From NCBI RefSeq assembly GCF_002104995.1, contig NW_024468256.1, positions 826,001-890,000 of the forward strand: DNA of 64,000 bases, given 5' to 3'. The notes under the pieces are model-generated. The model saw only the letters and a program-made list of their open reading frames with translations. It was not told where the DNA came from and did no database searches. The DNA comes from Linderina pennispora (taxonomy: Eukaryota; Kickxellomycota; Kickxellomycetes; Kickxellales; Kickxellaceae). Below, in pieces: positions 21,092 to 32,550 of the stretch. Numbering within the stretch: the stretch's first letter is position 1; each line of letters opens with the position of its first letter. The position numbers were made by a program, and so were the translations under genes.

Positions 21092-21393
21092 TGCGGGCTG
21101 TAGCGAATTAAGAATTGGAAAAGTGTATAAGCTGAGGAAGCAAGAGCGGGCTCGAAGGACGGGTCAGTTTACGCATGTAGCTCGAGGGGGCTGCGAGGGG
21201 CAGGGAGGTGACGCTCAAAGTGGCCAAAGTGACAAAAGGCAGCCAGTGATTTTTTCAGAGCCATTACTCAGCACGTTCTTTGAACTTCTCTCAAAAAAAT
21301 TTTCGTTTATAAAGGGGATAAAAGTTGCTGCTGCATCGACCTTGTATTCAGCATACACCATCCTGTATTCCACACCATACTTTATTTCGACCA
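21092..21393. promoter_or_regulatory. Divergent upstream region of RUB1 and EMW1
   Basis: 302 bp between divergent start codons. Contains T/A runs near 21290 and CT-rich sequence. No defined operator. The far edge of the left repeat arm lies just inside EMW1 as far as this window can show. Confidence 0.45.
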
Positions 21394-24189
21394 TGGCGCT
21401 GAGCACACTGGAGAGACAGCTTCTGCTGGGGCAGACGGTGGATCGGAGCGCAGACGCACAGACGGATCAGAGCGCAGAGGCGCTGGCAGCGCTGCTGAGC
21501 CAGGGTCAGTATGAGCAGGTTTTGCGGTCGGAGGCAGCGCAGTATCTATTCCGTACGCTGGCCGCAGACGAGGACGTGACGGCGTCGTCCCTGCAGGCAA
21601 CAGCGCAGCAGCAGGCGCAGCAGTTCACCACGCAGCACGGGGCCGCAGGCTGGGCATCACTGACGTGGATCGGAGCAGCAGCACTGCAGGCATTCATCCA
21701 GACGAACTGGACGGGCCCCGAGTTCCTAATGGACCCGGCAGAGCTTTTACTGGCCGTGGCAGACAAGTACAAGGAAGGGTTTATTGCAGCCGCGCCTACA
21801 GAGCTGCCCGAAGGCACTTCCAAGCACGAGATCGGGCGACGCGACCAGCTGGGACGCGTGTATCTGGGAGCGGAGCAGAGCAAGGAGCGGGCGGCGCTCG
21901 ACCAGTCGCTACTGGAGATGTTGGCAGCCGACGGCGAGGAGGCGTATACGCTGACGCCGCGGCCGCTGTTTCTGGCACTTGCCCGCTGGCTGCTGGTGGA
22001 CATGGCGTGCGATGAGCGCGACCAGGCGGTAGGCAGCGCAAGGTGGTGGGCATCCCGTGTTTTGCTCGCACAGCAGAGCCTTTTGGAGTACCCGGCCCAG
22101 TCGCTGCTGGACCAGATCATGGACGGCTACAGTGCTGTGGAGCAGCAGATGCCGGCGGCGCCTGCCGAGCCGGTGCCGGAGCTGGGCGAGGACAGCGTGG
22201 TGGAGGTGCAGGAGACGGTGCATGAGCCGATGAGCCGGTCGGCGGCGACCCACACATGGGATGCGGTGGGGGCGGGCGACCGCGAGCTGTGGGCAAGGCT
22301 CAGCATGGAGCACGGGGTGGCCTATGCGCAGCACCAGATGACGCGGGACGCGGTGCAGCAGCTAACGGCAGCGCAGGCGGCCAGCGGGCTGCAGTGGGAA
22401 ATCACAGGCGCCAAGGGCAAGCGCACGCGGTTCCAAGAGTTCGACACCGCGCAGCTGGTGCTGCTAGCGCAGAGCGCCCAGCCGGCCCGCAAGGCAGATC
22501 AGGGGGCGGCGCCCGAGAGCTTTGCGCTGAACGACGACACGCTGCTGGAGCAGATTGCATTCACGGATCTGGACATATCGGGGCAGCAGCAGCTGCGGGG
22601 GCTGGACGCGAGTGTTTTGCTGGCGCTGTGCCTGAATGTGCAGAACGAAAACCCGGCCCATGGTCTGACGTCCGAGCAGATGATGCCGTTTGTGGTGCGT
22701 GTGCTGCAGCACCCGGGCAACTGGAGCATCTACACGATGGCGTGCTGCAGCGGTCGCGGCTGGAGGCAGCCAAAACCCGCACTGTGGAGCGCGCGACGCT
22801 GCAGCTGCAGGCCCTGGTCGACCAGATCTCGCACCCGCTGCCCGAGGCCCACGAGGCAGGGCCATGCGAGCGCCTGCAGTTCTTCCATGCGCTGGCGCTG
22901 CCCAGCCAGTGGGAGCTGGAGCGCGAGCTGGCCAAGCAGTTCATGGCCCTGGGCGTCGTGCGCTCGGCCCTGGATATCTTTGAGCGCCTGCACATGTGGG
23001 ACGAGGTCATCGCGTGCTACCAGATGCTGGGCCAGGAGGAGGTTGCTGAGCGCATCATCCGCGAGCAGCTCGACTTGGCCCCGAGCCGCCCCAAGCTGTG
23101 GTGCCTGCTGGGCGACCTCAAGCAGGACCCGGCCCACTGGCGCCACGCCTGGGATGTCTCGGGCTGCCGCTACGCCCGCGCCATGCGCTCGCTGGGCGCC
23201 TACCATTTCGCGCGCAGCGAGTTCGACGACTCCGTCGCGTGCTACAAGCACGCGTTGAAGCTCAATCCGCTGTTCGAGCGCTCGTGGTACATCCTGGGGT
23301 GCGCGGCGCTCAAGACCGGCGACTACGACACCGCGCGTGACGCCTTCCAGCAGGTGGTCCATATTGACTACGAGAACTCGGAGGCCTGGAACAACCTGGC
23401 CAGCATCCACATGCGGTCCAATGACGCGTCACAGCGCCAGCAGGCGTGGTATGCGCTGCGCGAGGCCCTGAAGGGCAAATACGACTCGTGGCAGATCTGG
23501 TCCAACTTTTTGACCGCATCCATGGCGCTGGACCAGATCGGCGCCGCCATCCACGCCCTGGACCGTATCGTGCAGCTGCGAGCCGAGAAGGACGGCGCTG
23601 CCTGCGTCGACCTGGACATATTGCGGGGGATCATCTCGTCGCTGACACGCGGCACCTTGACACGTAATGACAATGAGCGCGAGGCCCGCCGCAAGGAGCA
23701 GCAGTACTCAAAGTACATTGAGCACCTGCTGGTCAATGCCATCGAGGCCAAGATCACCAACTCCGCCCCGCTGTGGCGCGCCATGGCCGACTTTTGGTTC
23801 TGGCGCCGCGACTACAAGCACTGCCTCGACTGCTACATCAAGGCGTACCGCTGCTACTCGCAGATGCCCCAGGTGTCCTACGCCCCGCCGGTCTTCAAGG
23901 ATGCCGTCGATGCCGCCCTGGAGCTTGCCGACATGTACGAGAACCTCGGCGACAAGGTGCAGGTTGTCAAGGCCCCTCCTGCCCAAGACGGCCAGCAGCA
24001 ACACGACCAGGAGGTCGCGGTGACGACCAGCGCAAGGCCGCTGCCATCGAGCAGCCCGTGTGCAGCGACTGGAAGCACCAGACAAAGATGCTGCTCAGGG
24101 GCCTGATTGGCAAGGGCAAGGGGTCGTTTGAAGGCACCCCGGACTACGAGCGGCTCGTTGAAGCACTGAAGGAGCTCCGCCAGGCCTGA
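21394..24189 (+). CDS. EMW1: Emw1/TTC27-family TPR protein (left-arm copy), two frame breaks
   Basis: Starts MALSTLERQLLLG at 21394 and ends ...LRQA at 24189, about 930 residues. The C-terminal half has clear TPRs (ALDIFERLHMWDEVIACYQMLGQ; YARAMRSLGAYHFARSEFDDSVACYKHALKLNP; WYILGCAALKTGDYDTARDAFQQVVHID; AWNNLASIHM), the signature region of Emw1/TTC27. Yeast Emw1 is essential for cell-wall maintenance. The frame shifts near 22741 and near 24017. The mirror copy at 61.3-64 kb shows that each is one missing base (GCGCTGCTG versus GCGTGCTG; GTCGCTGGTG versus GTCGCGGTG) and reads straight through there. So this copy carries either sequencing errors or true lesions. Confidence 0.85.
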
Positions 24190-24894
24190 ATCGCAGCGTC
24201 TTTTTAAATTGCGAGCCATGCGGTCTCCCCCCATGCCTTGCCGGTCAGCCTTTCTTGTCTCGGCCGATATATTCCGGAGGAGGTTTTGCGTAACCCACTC
24301 TGCTCCCAGTTCGAGCGCCAGAAGCGAGTAGGACTGCTAAATAAAAAACACTGGCGTTTTTACCCGACAACGCGATCTGCTTGTTTGTGGAATGCACGCC
24401 CAGACACGAACGCCAGCAGTTGATCCGCCTGCGGCATGTCGTGTTTTGGCTGTCCTGGATGAACAAGCCGAGAGGCCGACAGAGCTGATCCTTCTGTTCT
24501 CCCTCTAAGCAGCAGCAAAATAAAATAGCGTAGGGCGACGATCGCACACCATCCGCTGCTGGTGCTGGCAGTTTCCGACTTGGCAACTGCCAGCAAGTTC
24601 CATAGCGACTCTTGGCTGCATTGTGCACCCAACTCGGCCGGCCCAATCAATGGTCTCCTACTGGGGTTTCCCAATGTCAAGCATCGCCCTTTTGGCGGGC
24701 ACATTGGGGGAGGGGCGGGAGCCAGGAGGGACAGCGGATTTTTTAGACAGCGCAGACGAAGCAGCAGGGGGAGGGCGCTTTCAGATGTTTTGAAGACAGA
24801 GCCAAGAAGAATTGAAATCTCTGCTCCTTTTCATCCATTAATCAGCTTTTCCTCTACATTTTCCACTAGCACAAAGAAACCACACAGAAAAACC
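24190..24894. other. EMW1-HMG-CoA synthase intergenic region
   Basis: 3' flank of EMW1 and promoter of HMG-CoA synthase. It is mirrored at about 60,629-61,333 with high identity. A pyrimidine-rich leader (24820-24860) precedes the ATG. No gene seen. Confidence 0.55.
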
Positions 24895-26373
24895 ATGGTT
24901 GCCCGCGCCGAGAACATTGGTATCCGTGCCATCGAGGTCTACTTCCCGAGCCGTGTAAGTTGAATTCATGCTCTTTGCAAAGATGAGGAGAGCCCCCGGG
25001 ACGTGTGCAAACAACAACATCAGCCGCCGGGCAGCAGCAGTAGCACTCAGTGCCTCTCTCTTCCTCCCTCTTCCCCTCTCTAGTACGTCGACCAGGTCGA
25101 GCTCGAGCAGCACGACGGCGTGTCGGCCGGCAAGTACACGATCGGTCTGGGGCAGTCCAAGATGGCGTTCTGCGACGACCGCGAGGACATCTCGTCAGTG
25201 TGCCTGACGGTGGTGCAGTCGTTCATGGAGAAGTACAACGTGTCGTACAGCGACATCGGGCGCCTGGAGGTGGGCACCGAGACGATCATCGACAAGAGCA
25301 AGTCGACCAAGACGGTGCTGATGAAGCTGTTTGAGGAGTCTGGCAACTTCAACGTCGAGGGCATCGACACGACCAACGCCTGCTACGGCGGCACCTCGGC
25401 GCTCTTCAACGCCTGCCAGTGGATGGACTCGTCGGCGTGGGACGGCCGTCTGGCGCTGGTGGTGGCCGGCGATATCGCCGTCTATGCGTCGGGCAACGCC
25501 AGGCCGTCGGGCGGCTGCGGCGTCGTCTGCATGCTGGTTGCTCCCGATGCCCCGCTGGCGCTCGAGTTCCCGCTGCGCGGCACCTTCATGGAGAACACCT
25601 ACGATTTCTACAAGCCCAACATGTCGTCCGAGTTCCCCACCGTCGACGGCCCGCTGTCGGTGACCTCGTATGTGCGTGCCCTCGATAACGCGTACCTGGC
25701 CTACATCGATGCCCTGGAGAAGCGCGCAGCCGAGTCCGCAGCCTCGCTGGACAGCGTCGACTACCTGGTCTTCCACTCGCCCTACACCAAGCAGGTCATC
25801 AAGGGTTTTGGCCGTATCGCCTACAACGACTTTTTGCGCAGCCCCGATGCCCCGCAGTTCGCCGATGTCCAGCAGTTCAAGGACATTGCCCGCGAGGACT
25901 CGTACACCAACAAGGTCCTCGAGAAGGCCTTCATTAACGTCTCCAAGCAGGCCTTTGCCGCCAAGACCAAGCCCTCGCTGCTGGCCGCCTCCAACATCGG
26001 AAACATGTACACGGGCTCGGTCTTCTTTGGCCTGGCCTCGCTGCTCACCGAGGTGTCCTCGGCTGACCTCCAGGGCAAGCGCATTGCCCTGTTCTCCTAT
26101 GGCTCCGGATGCGCCGCGTCCATGTACTCGTTCCGCGTCCGCGGCAACACCGAGGAGATCGCCAAGGCCCTTGACCTCAAGGCCCGTCTGGACAGCCGGA
26201 CCAAGGTCTCGCCTGTCGAGTTCGAGCAGATCATGGCCCTGCGCGAGAAGACCCACAACGCCCTCGAGTACGAGCCCCAGAGCGACGTCTCCAAGCTCTT
26301 CCCTGGCACCTTCTATCTGCAGAAGATCGACTCCATGTGGCGCCGCGCCTATGGCCGCACTCCGCTCAACTAG
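24895..26373 (+). CDS. ERG13: Hydroxymethylglutaryl-CoA synthase (left copy)
   Basis: Exon 1 24895-24954 and exon 2 25084-26373, with a 129-bp GT-AG intron in phase 0; 449 residues. Catalytic features: Glu86 in GTETIIDKS, nucleophile Cys120 in [17 protein letters not shown] near 165, and the catalytic His in FHSPYTKQ near 255. The enzyme condenses acetyl-CoA with acetoacetyl-CoA in the mevalonate (sterol/isoprenoid) pathway. The frame is fully open, unlike its mirror copy. Very GC-rich third positions indicate high expression and explain a long antisense open frame. No mitochondrial presequence, so cytosolic. Confidence 0.95.
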
Positions 26374-26715
26374 AGAGAGCTGCTTCTCGGAAGCCGCTGG
26401 GCGCTCGGGCGGAGCCAGTGATTTCTGCTTCTTGATTTCTGCTTCTTGATTTCTTTTCCCCAGTAATTTTTCTACCCTAAACAAAAACAAGCTTCAAATC
26501 ATGGTACTTTCGACTTTTACATTAATTTCATACTCGTGATGATCTTCAGCTGCAAACAGAAGGTGTTGAGATCAGGGAATGCCAGCAAAGAGACGGCCGG
26601 GTGGGCTGGAATGCTGTGTGGAGGAGCCTCGAAAATGGGGTGAGAATGTCTAGTGGGATGGAATTTGAAAAAGAAAAGCGCACAGAGACTACTGAACATG
26701 AAAGCAGCCCTCTGC
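26374..26715. other. Convergent gap between HMG-CoA synthase and PLC-like gene
   Basis: Tail-to-tail 3' flanks. Contains a direct repeat of TTCTGCTTCTTGATT near 26420-26450. Mirrored near 58,809-59,149. Confidence 0.5.
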
Positions 26716-27804
26716 TCATATCCGCAGGCCGCTGCCGCCAACAGCCAGCGACAGCACCACCGCAGCCATCGTCCACGCCATTGCCGCTGGCCCGACAGCC
26801 CGAGCGCCACTGAGGTCCACAATCGCCCGCCCATCGCTGTTCACCTTGGCATCAAAGAACTCTGGGTAGAAGTTGCCCACATCGTCGCCCTCATACGGCA
26901 GCGCATTGAACTTCTTCGTGGGTGTCCACACATCGCCCTTGTCGTAAAAGTCGACCTCGACAAAGTTCATCCAGATCGACTGTCCACCGCGGCATGTAAC
27001 TGCATGGTACTCGAGCTGGTACCCGTTGGTCGTGCCCAGGTTGAACGGATACGGCAGGTTCGTGTGCTGCACCTTGTTGATCGTCGCTGTCTGGACTATC
27101 AGGTGCGGGATCAGGAGAATCGATTCGGTCGACCGCGTCCACGGCCCGCACGTCCATTCGGCGCCGTACGTGAACGGGCCATCGAGCTTGAGCACTATTC
27201 CTTTAAACTGAATAAAGTGCTTCTTGTAGTTTGAGATGGCCGGCGACTCGGCAAACACCACCAGCCGCGTGCCGTCGGAAATCATCTTCTCCAGCGTCGG
27301 CCACTTCCCAGTCACCGTCTTGCTGGGCAGCATGTATGTGTCGATGCCCGAGCTCACGAACGCCTGCTCCACAGCAGCTGGGTCCGCCGTGGTCTCAGCG
27401 CCATCCAGGAATATCGTCACCACCTCGTTGGGGTTGTCATCGAGCCACGCCTTCACAATTTCCAGCGTCGCCGCCAGCGTGCCGCCGTTGATCACGCTGC
27501 AGTCGGGGAAGCACAAATTCACCGAGCCCGCCGTCGAGCCCTTGTAGATGTCCAGATGCAGCCCACGCACCCCGTCCTTCAGCTGCTGCTTGATGTCCTT
27601 GTACTGCGTGCCCGGCAAGCCCGAGCTGTTTACCAGCGCAAATGAGGCATGTGTCGAGATGTGTGATACTTCGTTGAATGCCCGCGAACACAGCTCGCTG
27701 GATCCGTTGCACTTTTTGTTGGCTGCTAGAACAAGCACCAGCTGCATGGCGCATAGTGCAAATGTCAGCAGGCCCCGGAGCCCAATCGTACAATGGCTGC
27801 TCAT
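26716..27804 (-). CDS. PLC-like phosphodiesterase, GPI-anchored (left copy)
   Basis: 362 residues: signal peptide (1 to about 28, ALCAMQLVLVLAAN), a PI-PLC X-like TIM-barrel, and a C-terminal hydrophobic tail preceded by small residues, typical of a GPI-attachment signal. Barrel landmarks: ISTHASFA near 48 (in place of the THNSYA/THNSFA strand of related proteins), DGVRGLHLDIYK near 80, VVTIFLDGAE near 128, and GTRLVVFAES near 172. Related fungal proteins are secreted or cell-surface; activity against phosphoinositides is not established for the class. Divergent from RRP3 over 1.4 kb. Confidence 0.8.
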   Translation of the reverse strand: MSSHCTIGLRGLLTFALCAMQLVLVLAANKKCNGSSELCSRAFNEVSHISTHASFALVNSSGLPGTQYKDIKQQLKDGVRGLHLDIYKGSTAGSVNLCFPDCSVINGGTLAATLEIVKAWLDDNPNEVVTIFLDGAETTADPAAVEQAFVSSGIDTYMLPSKTVTGKWPTLEKMISDGTRLVVFAESPAISNYKKHFIQFKGIVLKLDGPFTYGAEWTCGPWTRSTESILLIPHLIVQTATINKVQHTNLPYPFNLGTTNGYQLEYHAVTCRGGQSIWMNFVEVDFYDKGDVWTPTKKFNALPYEGDDVGNFYPEFFDAKVNSDGRAIVDLSGARAVGPAAMAWTMAAVVLSLAVGGSGLRI

Positions 27805-29203
27805 GGCAGGATATGTGAAACGGTGGAATGAAAAAATGTAGGTCGTATAGTAAGGTGGACGATGAAAGGGAAGAGGGAGTGTTGCGGCGAAGACGGGAGA
27901 CGGGTAGAAAAACGAAGAATAAGCTGAAAACGAGAAAGCCTAGGTGGACAGAAAGAAGGGAGGGATGCTGGAGCAGAGCGAGTGAGAAGACCCAAGATTG
28001 AACACAAAAACAAACGCGAAGGAAGGGGGATCACCAGTCCAAGCAAGTACGCTATTACTTTCTTTGCTGGGCACGAAAATACACCACTCTATTCGCTAAA
28101 CAGCCGTGTCTTTTACTGAGAGAAAAAGATGCCTCTGGGCCAACCAGCCACGACAGAGAGCAAGGGCGAGATTTATAGAATCGGAGAACGGATAGCACAG
28201 CAAAATAGTGGCTGAACCAGGCTATTAATACAACACACAGGCGATGTGTGTAACCAAGGAAGGCCTAGAGACTGGATGAGTGGAAAAAGGCGAGCAGGAT
28301 TGTTTAGCGCAGACAAGAGCTGCAACCGCCCGCCCTTTAACCTACATCCCTCGCCCACTGGCTGAATCCACCCGCGCAGACACAATACAGCAGCCAGTCG
28401 ACTTTTTCTTCACTGTGAACCGCTTTTTTTGGGGAGGGGATGGCCAGCGCTCTAGCGTGGAGCGAGGGCATGCACACCTCCACACATGTAATTCTCACAA
28501 CATTCCCTTGGGCAGTTCCAAGCAGTTAATGCTTTATTGCCTCGTCCTTTTTCTTTTCTCTTTGCACACGGTCTCTCGCCACCGGATTGCAGCCTGCACA
28601 GAGCCTGCCACTGCAAACTTTCTTTTTGTTTTTCTCCAGAGGCAGCCCGTCCCCATGCACAAGCAATCCCACCTTTTATCCAGACCTCGGCTATTCCGGG
28701 CTCCAGGCGATCTATAATTAGCTTTTCTAAACCCCATCGTCCCGCAGTGCCCACAGACTGATGGTCCCACACACACACAACCACCACCACCACAGCCCGT
28801 GCGGGATTGGGTGGAATATCGCCTTGGGCTAGGCTGATGTGACTCGGGGTTTAGCCCGCCTCCATGGGATGCCAGGACATCGCCACATATCGTCCGTGCC
28901 GTCATCGTCGGCAGCGACATGCTGCATGATCGCCATTGCAACGACAATTGTGACTTTGCAAATGTAAACATTGCCGGTACTGCTCGGTTCGCGTGCGGCT
29001 TTGGTCAACGTCGATCCTGCTAGTCGGCGCAATAAACAGCGAGTTGCCTCTGCATAGCGATCTGATCCATAGACCAATCACTGCGGATCGGATCACTGCG
29101 GATCCTCGGCTTTTTTGTTCAAACTTTTTTGGAGCGCATTGGTAAGCTCTCCTTCACCACTGTCTCTTCATTTATCCTCGCCTCCAGCTACCTCAATTCC
29201 ACA
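27805..29203. promoter_or_regulatory. Long divergent upstream region of PLC-like gene and RRP3
   Basis: 1.4 kb without a supportable gene, well conserved in the mirror copy (56,315-57,713). Near 29,078-29,105 the string ATCACTGCGGATC occurs twice in tandem just upstream of the RRP3 leader; the other arm has an extra inverted copy of the core. Short open frames on both strands do not resemble known proteins. Confidence 0.5.
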
Positions 29204-30547
29204 ATGTCGGACACAGAAGAGGCACCCAAATCGTTTGCCGATATCGGCGTCATGACACAGCTGTGCGAGGCCTGCGACAAGCTTGGCTTCAAGGCACCCA
29301 CCGAGATCCAGCGCGACGCGATTCCTTGGGCCCTGCAGGGCCGCGACGTGATCGGCCTGGCGCAGACCGGCTCCGGAAAGACCGCTGCCTTTGCGCTCCC
29401 GATCCTGCAGGCGCTCTGGGAGAACCCATCCCCGCTGTTTGCATGCGTGATGGCGCCGACGCGCGAGCTGGCGTTCCAGATTGCAGAGACATTTGAGGCG
29501 CTGGGTTCGGCGATTGGCGCGCGGTGCGCAGTAGTCGTTGGCGGCATGGACATGATTGCACAGCAAATCGCCCTGTCGCGTAAGCCACACGTGGTGGTGT
29601 GCACCCCAGGCCGTCTGCAGGACCACCTGGAGAACACCAAGGGCTTTTCGCTGCGCACGCTAAAATACCTGGTCATGGATGAGGCAGATCGGCTGCTGGA
29701 CCTCGACTTTGGGCCCAAGATTGACCAGATCCTAAAGGTCATCCCACGCGAGCGAAACACGTTCTTGTTCTCGGCCACCATGACCACCAAGGTAGCGAAG
29801 CTGCAGAGGGCGTCGCTGACAAACCCTGTCAAGGTTGAGGTGTCGACAAAGTACTCAACTGCCGACAAGCTGCTGCAATACTACATGTTCTTCCCATTCA
29901 AGCGCAAGGACTGCTATCTGGTGTGGCTGCTGAACGAAATGGCGGGACAGTCGGCGATTGTGTTTGCGCGCACCTGTAACGAGGTCCTGCGTATCGGTTT
30001 GCTGCTGCGCAACCTGGGCATCGAGGCTATTCCTTTGCATGGCCAGCTCAGCATGGATCGCCGCATGGGAGCGCTGAACAAGTTCAAGTCTGGTAAGCGC
30101 AACGTCCTGGTGGCCACCGATGTGGCCTCGCGTGGCCTCGACATCCCGGCCGTCGACATTGTCGTCAACTACGACATTCCGACCCACTCCAAGGACTATA
30201 TCCACCGTGTCGGTCGCACAGCCCGCGCTGGCCGCTCGGGCCGTGCTATCTCATTTGTGACCCAGTACGACGTGGAGCTGCTGCAGCGTATCGAGCAGGT
30301 CATTGGCAAAAAGCTGGACGAATTCCCGGGCAACAAGGATGAAATCATGCTTCTGCAGGAGCGCGTCAACGAGGCACAGCGCATGGCCACGCTGGAGCTC
30401 AAGGAACTGCAGGCCAAGAAGGGCAGCAAGGGCAAAGGCAAGCGGTCGCGCGATGACAACGACGACGACAACAGCAAGCGGATCTCGGTGGACGAGGCCA
30501 AGAAGATCCGCAAGGGCGGCAAGGGCGGCAAGAAGCAGCGGCGATAA
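29204..30547 (+). CDS. RRP3: DEAD-box RNA helicase Rrp3/DDX47 (left copy)
   Basis: 447 residues from ATG 29204 ([15 protein letters not shown]); 25 further upstream in-frame codons are leader sequence. Q-motif [13 protein letters not shown], Walker [23 protein letters not shown] ([10 protein letters not shown]), SAT, and the C-terminal [13 protein letters not shown] are all present in order. The [23 protein letters not shown] combination fits the Rrp3/DDX47 clade, which acts in early 18S rRNA processing in the nucleolus. The C-terminus is a Lys/Arg/Asp-rich tail ([13 protein letters not shown]...GGKKQRR). Intact frame. The downstream AlkB-like gene starts 113 bp later. Confidence 0.92.
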   Translation: MSDTEEAPKSFADIGVMTQLCEACDKLGFKAPTEIQRDAIPWALQGRDVIGLAQTGSGKTAAFALPILQALWENPSPLFACVMAPTRELAFQIAETFEALGSAIGARCAVVVGGMDMIAQQIALSRKPHVVVCTPGRLQDHLENTKGFSLRTLKYLVMDEADRLLDLDFGPKIDQILKVIPRERNTFLFSATMTTKVAKLQRASLTNPVKVEVSTKYSTADKLLQYYMFFPFKRKDCYLVWLLNEMAGQSAIVFARTCNEVLRIGLLLRNLGIEAIPLHGQLSMDRRMGALNKFKSGKRNVLVATDVASRGLDIPAVDIVVNYDIPTHSKDYIHRVGRTARAGRSGRAISFVTQYDVELLQRIEQVIGKKLDEFPGNKDEIMLLQERVNEAQRMATLELKELQAKKGSKGKGKRSRDDNDDDNSKRISVDEAKKIRKGGKGGKKQRR

Positions 30548-30659
30548 GCACGCCCCCGTCACTTACCATAAAAATGCAATTTGTCCTGTGTGTATGTTCT
30601 GTTGCTGCATCAATGCATTTTACACAACCAGCATGCGTGCATGTGCTTTATATGTTAGT

Positions 30660-31421
30660 ATGGCTGATACGCAGGAGCTGTTTGCAGAGCTGTTTGGCGA
30701 CGCGTCTGATGGAGAAGGAGCCGACTCTCCAGACAAAATCGACAACGAATTCGCACACCACGACGCCTTGCTCCAGCTAATGAACGATTCCACCTTCCTC
30801 GGGTCCGCTAGCACCCCTCACATCGACGAGCCGGTGCCAGGCTTCAAGATCCACCGCAACGCTCTTCACCCAGCCCTCTGCACCGCATTCTTTAACTGGC
30901 TCTCCGCCGAGTACTTTCCCCACACCTCCACCGACACGTCCGCAAAGAGGATCAACCAGGGAATGCACTTTGGCGCCATGACCGACGCCTCCACGCCCTT
31001 TGGATTCCTGTCCCGCATGTGCTGCGAGCATCCACTGCTGCTGCCAAAGGAGGTGCGTGAGCGCCCTGTGCTGTTTGATCAAGCAATCATCAACCTATAC
31101 GACCCAGGCGAGGGAATCGGCGACCATATCGATCTTTTGAGGTTCGGCGATGGGATCGCTGGCTTTAGTTTTGGTGCGCCCGCGCTTTTGCGCTTGAGAC
31201 CAGTCAAGGACGATGATATTGAGAGAGCAGCAAGGTATGCAGACCATGACAACGGGGTGGTCCCAGGCGAGGTATCGGCATGGATCAAGCCAGGGGATAT
31301 CTACGCGATGGCGGGCGATGCACGGTTCCGCTGGTCACATGGGTTTCCAGCTCTGCACCATTCGGGTGACCCAGTCCTCGATGGGCGCCGCATATCAGTA
31401 ACGCTGCGCAAGCTTGCATAA
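30660..31421 (+). CDS. AlkB-family Fe(II)/2-oxoglutarate dioxygenase (left copy)
   Basis: 253 residues from ATG 30660 (MADTQELFAELFGD). Iron ligands are visible: His156 and Asp158 in GDHIDLL, and a distal His in WSHGF near 232. The 2OG-binding arginines lie in RRISVTLRKL at the C-terminus. NLYDPGEGIGDHID and FGDGIAGFSFG fit the ALKBH7/8-like branch rather than the DNA-repair AlkB. The target (protein, tRNA wobble or other) cannot be told from sequence. Squeezed between RRP3 and QNG1, all on the same strand. Confidence 0.85.
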   Translation: MADTQELFAELFGDASDGEGADSPDKIDNEFAHHDALLQLMNDSTFLGSASTPHIDEPVPGFKIHRNALHPALCTAFFNWLSAEYFPHTSTDTSAKRINQGMHFGAMTDASTPFGFLSRMCCEHPLLLPKEVRERPVLFDQAIINLYDPGEGIGDHIDLLRFGDGIAGFSFGAPALLRLRPVKDDDIERAARYADHDNGVVPGEVSAWIKPGDIYAMAGDARFRWSHGFPALHHSGDPVLDGRRISVTLRKLA

Positions 31422-31512
31422 AAAATTTTCTTTGTTTTTCGTTATTTTTTCGGTTCCTTTTCCTCTGCTTCCGTTTTACACAAACTCTCTTTATTTGCCC
31501 CATTTACCCAAA

Positions 31513-32550
31513 ATGCCTGTTGCTGAAATTCGCCTCGCCGCCGACCGTGTGCTGGACTCGGCCGAGTTCATCAACAGGACCAGCCAGGACGTCTCCGTGC
31601 CGCTCAACGGCGTCAAGGCTGCCGCGCAGAAGATCATGCAAAGGATGCAGCAGATCGGGTACTCGACGGCCGAGTGGAAGAAGAACACTCTGACGCCCAG
31701 CGTTGCTGACTCTGCAGCCATAGAGTGGATCTTTGTCGTGGATAGCCTGAACTTTTCGTTCTGGACCGACAAGCCGCAGGCAAACCAGTACACAGTGTCA
31801 CTTGACGGCCAGGCGTACCGCGGGTACTGGACATTATGCGCAGCAGTGAACCGGGCCATGCGCGAGGGCATCCCTATCACCGATGCAGCGTACTGTGCAG
31901 GCATTACAAGAGAGCAAGTGTCGTACATCTTCAGGACAGATGATACTGAAACTCAGGAGCCGATTCCAATGCTGGATGAGCGTGTAAGTGTGCTGAACGA
32001 GGTTGGTCGGGTGCTGCTGGAAAAGTACCAGGGCAAATTCTCTAATGTTCTGCGGCAGGCACAGGGCTCGGCACAGCGCCTGGTGGAGATGGTTGTGCGC
32101 GACTTTACATGCTTCCGCGACGAGCACATGTACATGGATAGGATAGTGTGCATTTACAAGCGCGCGCAGATTCTGGTTGCCGACCTATGGGCATGCTTCG
32201 AGGGCAAGGGCCAGTGCCAGTTCGCGGATATCGATAATATCACAATGTTTGCTGACTACCGTGTCCCCCAGGCACTGTACCACTTTGGGGCTCTGAGCTA
32301 TTCGGAGCGGCTATTCAACTACCTGGAGTGCAAACAGAACGGAGAACTGTTGGAGAGCGGCCATCCGTGGGAGGTCGAGATCAGGGGGAACAGCATCTGG
32401 GCCGTCGAGCTCATCCGGAGGCAGATTACAGCGCTAGGCATGCACGTTAATGCGATTTTGCTGGATTTTTATATCTGGGACTACGCAAAGGAGTTTGCCG
32501 ATGAGATGAAGGGCATCCCGATCCACCTCACTCGCAGTGTGTTTTACTAG
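31513..32550 (+). CDS. QNG1: Queuosine 5'-phosphate N-glycosylase, queuosine salvage (left copy)
   Basis: 345 residues from ATG 31513 (MPVAEIRLAADRVLDSAEFI). Matches the DUF2419/C9orf64 family: IEWIFVVDSLNFSFWTD near 75-90, GYWTLCAAVNRA near 110, MFADYRVPQ near 246 with Asp248 as the expected catalytic acid, and IWDYAKEF near 325. The enzyme frees queuine base from queuosine 5'-monophosphate so it can be used by tRNA-guanine transglycosylase. Eukaryotes cannot make queuine, so its presence implies use of queuine from diet, bacteria or turnover. Intact frame; five amino-acid differences from the mirror copy. Confidence 0.9.
   Translation: MPVAEIRLAADRVLDSAEFINRTSQDVSVPLNGVKAAAQKIMQRMQQIGYSTAEWKKNTLTPSVADSAAIEWIFVVDSLNFSFWTDKPQANQYTVSLDGQAYRGYWTLCAAVNRAMREGIPITDAAYCAGITREQVSYIFRTDDTETQEPIPMLDERVSVLNEVGRVLLEKYQGKFSNVLRQAQGSAQRLVEMVVRDFTCFRDEHMYMDRIVCIYKRAQILVADLWACFEGKGQCQFADIDNITMFADYRVPQALYHFGALSYSERLFNYLECKQNGELLESGHPWEVEIRGNSIWAVELIRRQITALGMHVNAILLDFYIWDYAKEFADEMKGIPIHLTRSVFY

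Noticed and set aside
25195-26490. 431-codon open frame on the minus strand across HMG-CoA synthase, and its partial mirror near 59.0-60.3 kb
   Set aside because: Same antisense codon-bias effect; composition is Gly/Leu/His-rich without motifs.
28280-28971. Open frames of 110-145 codons between PLC-like gene and RRP3
   Set aside because: Present on both strands, low complexity, and altered in the mirror arm without protein-like conservation.
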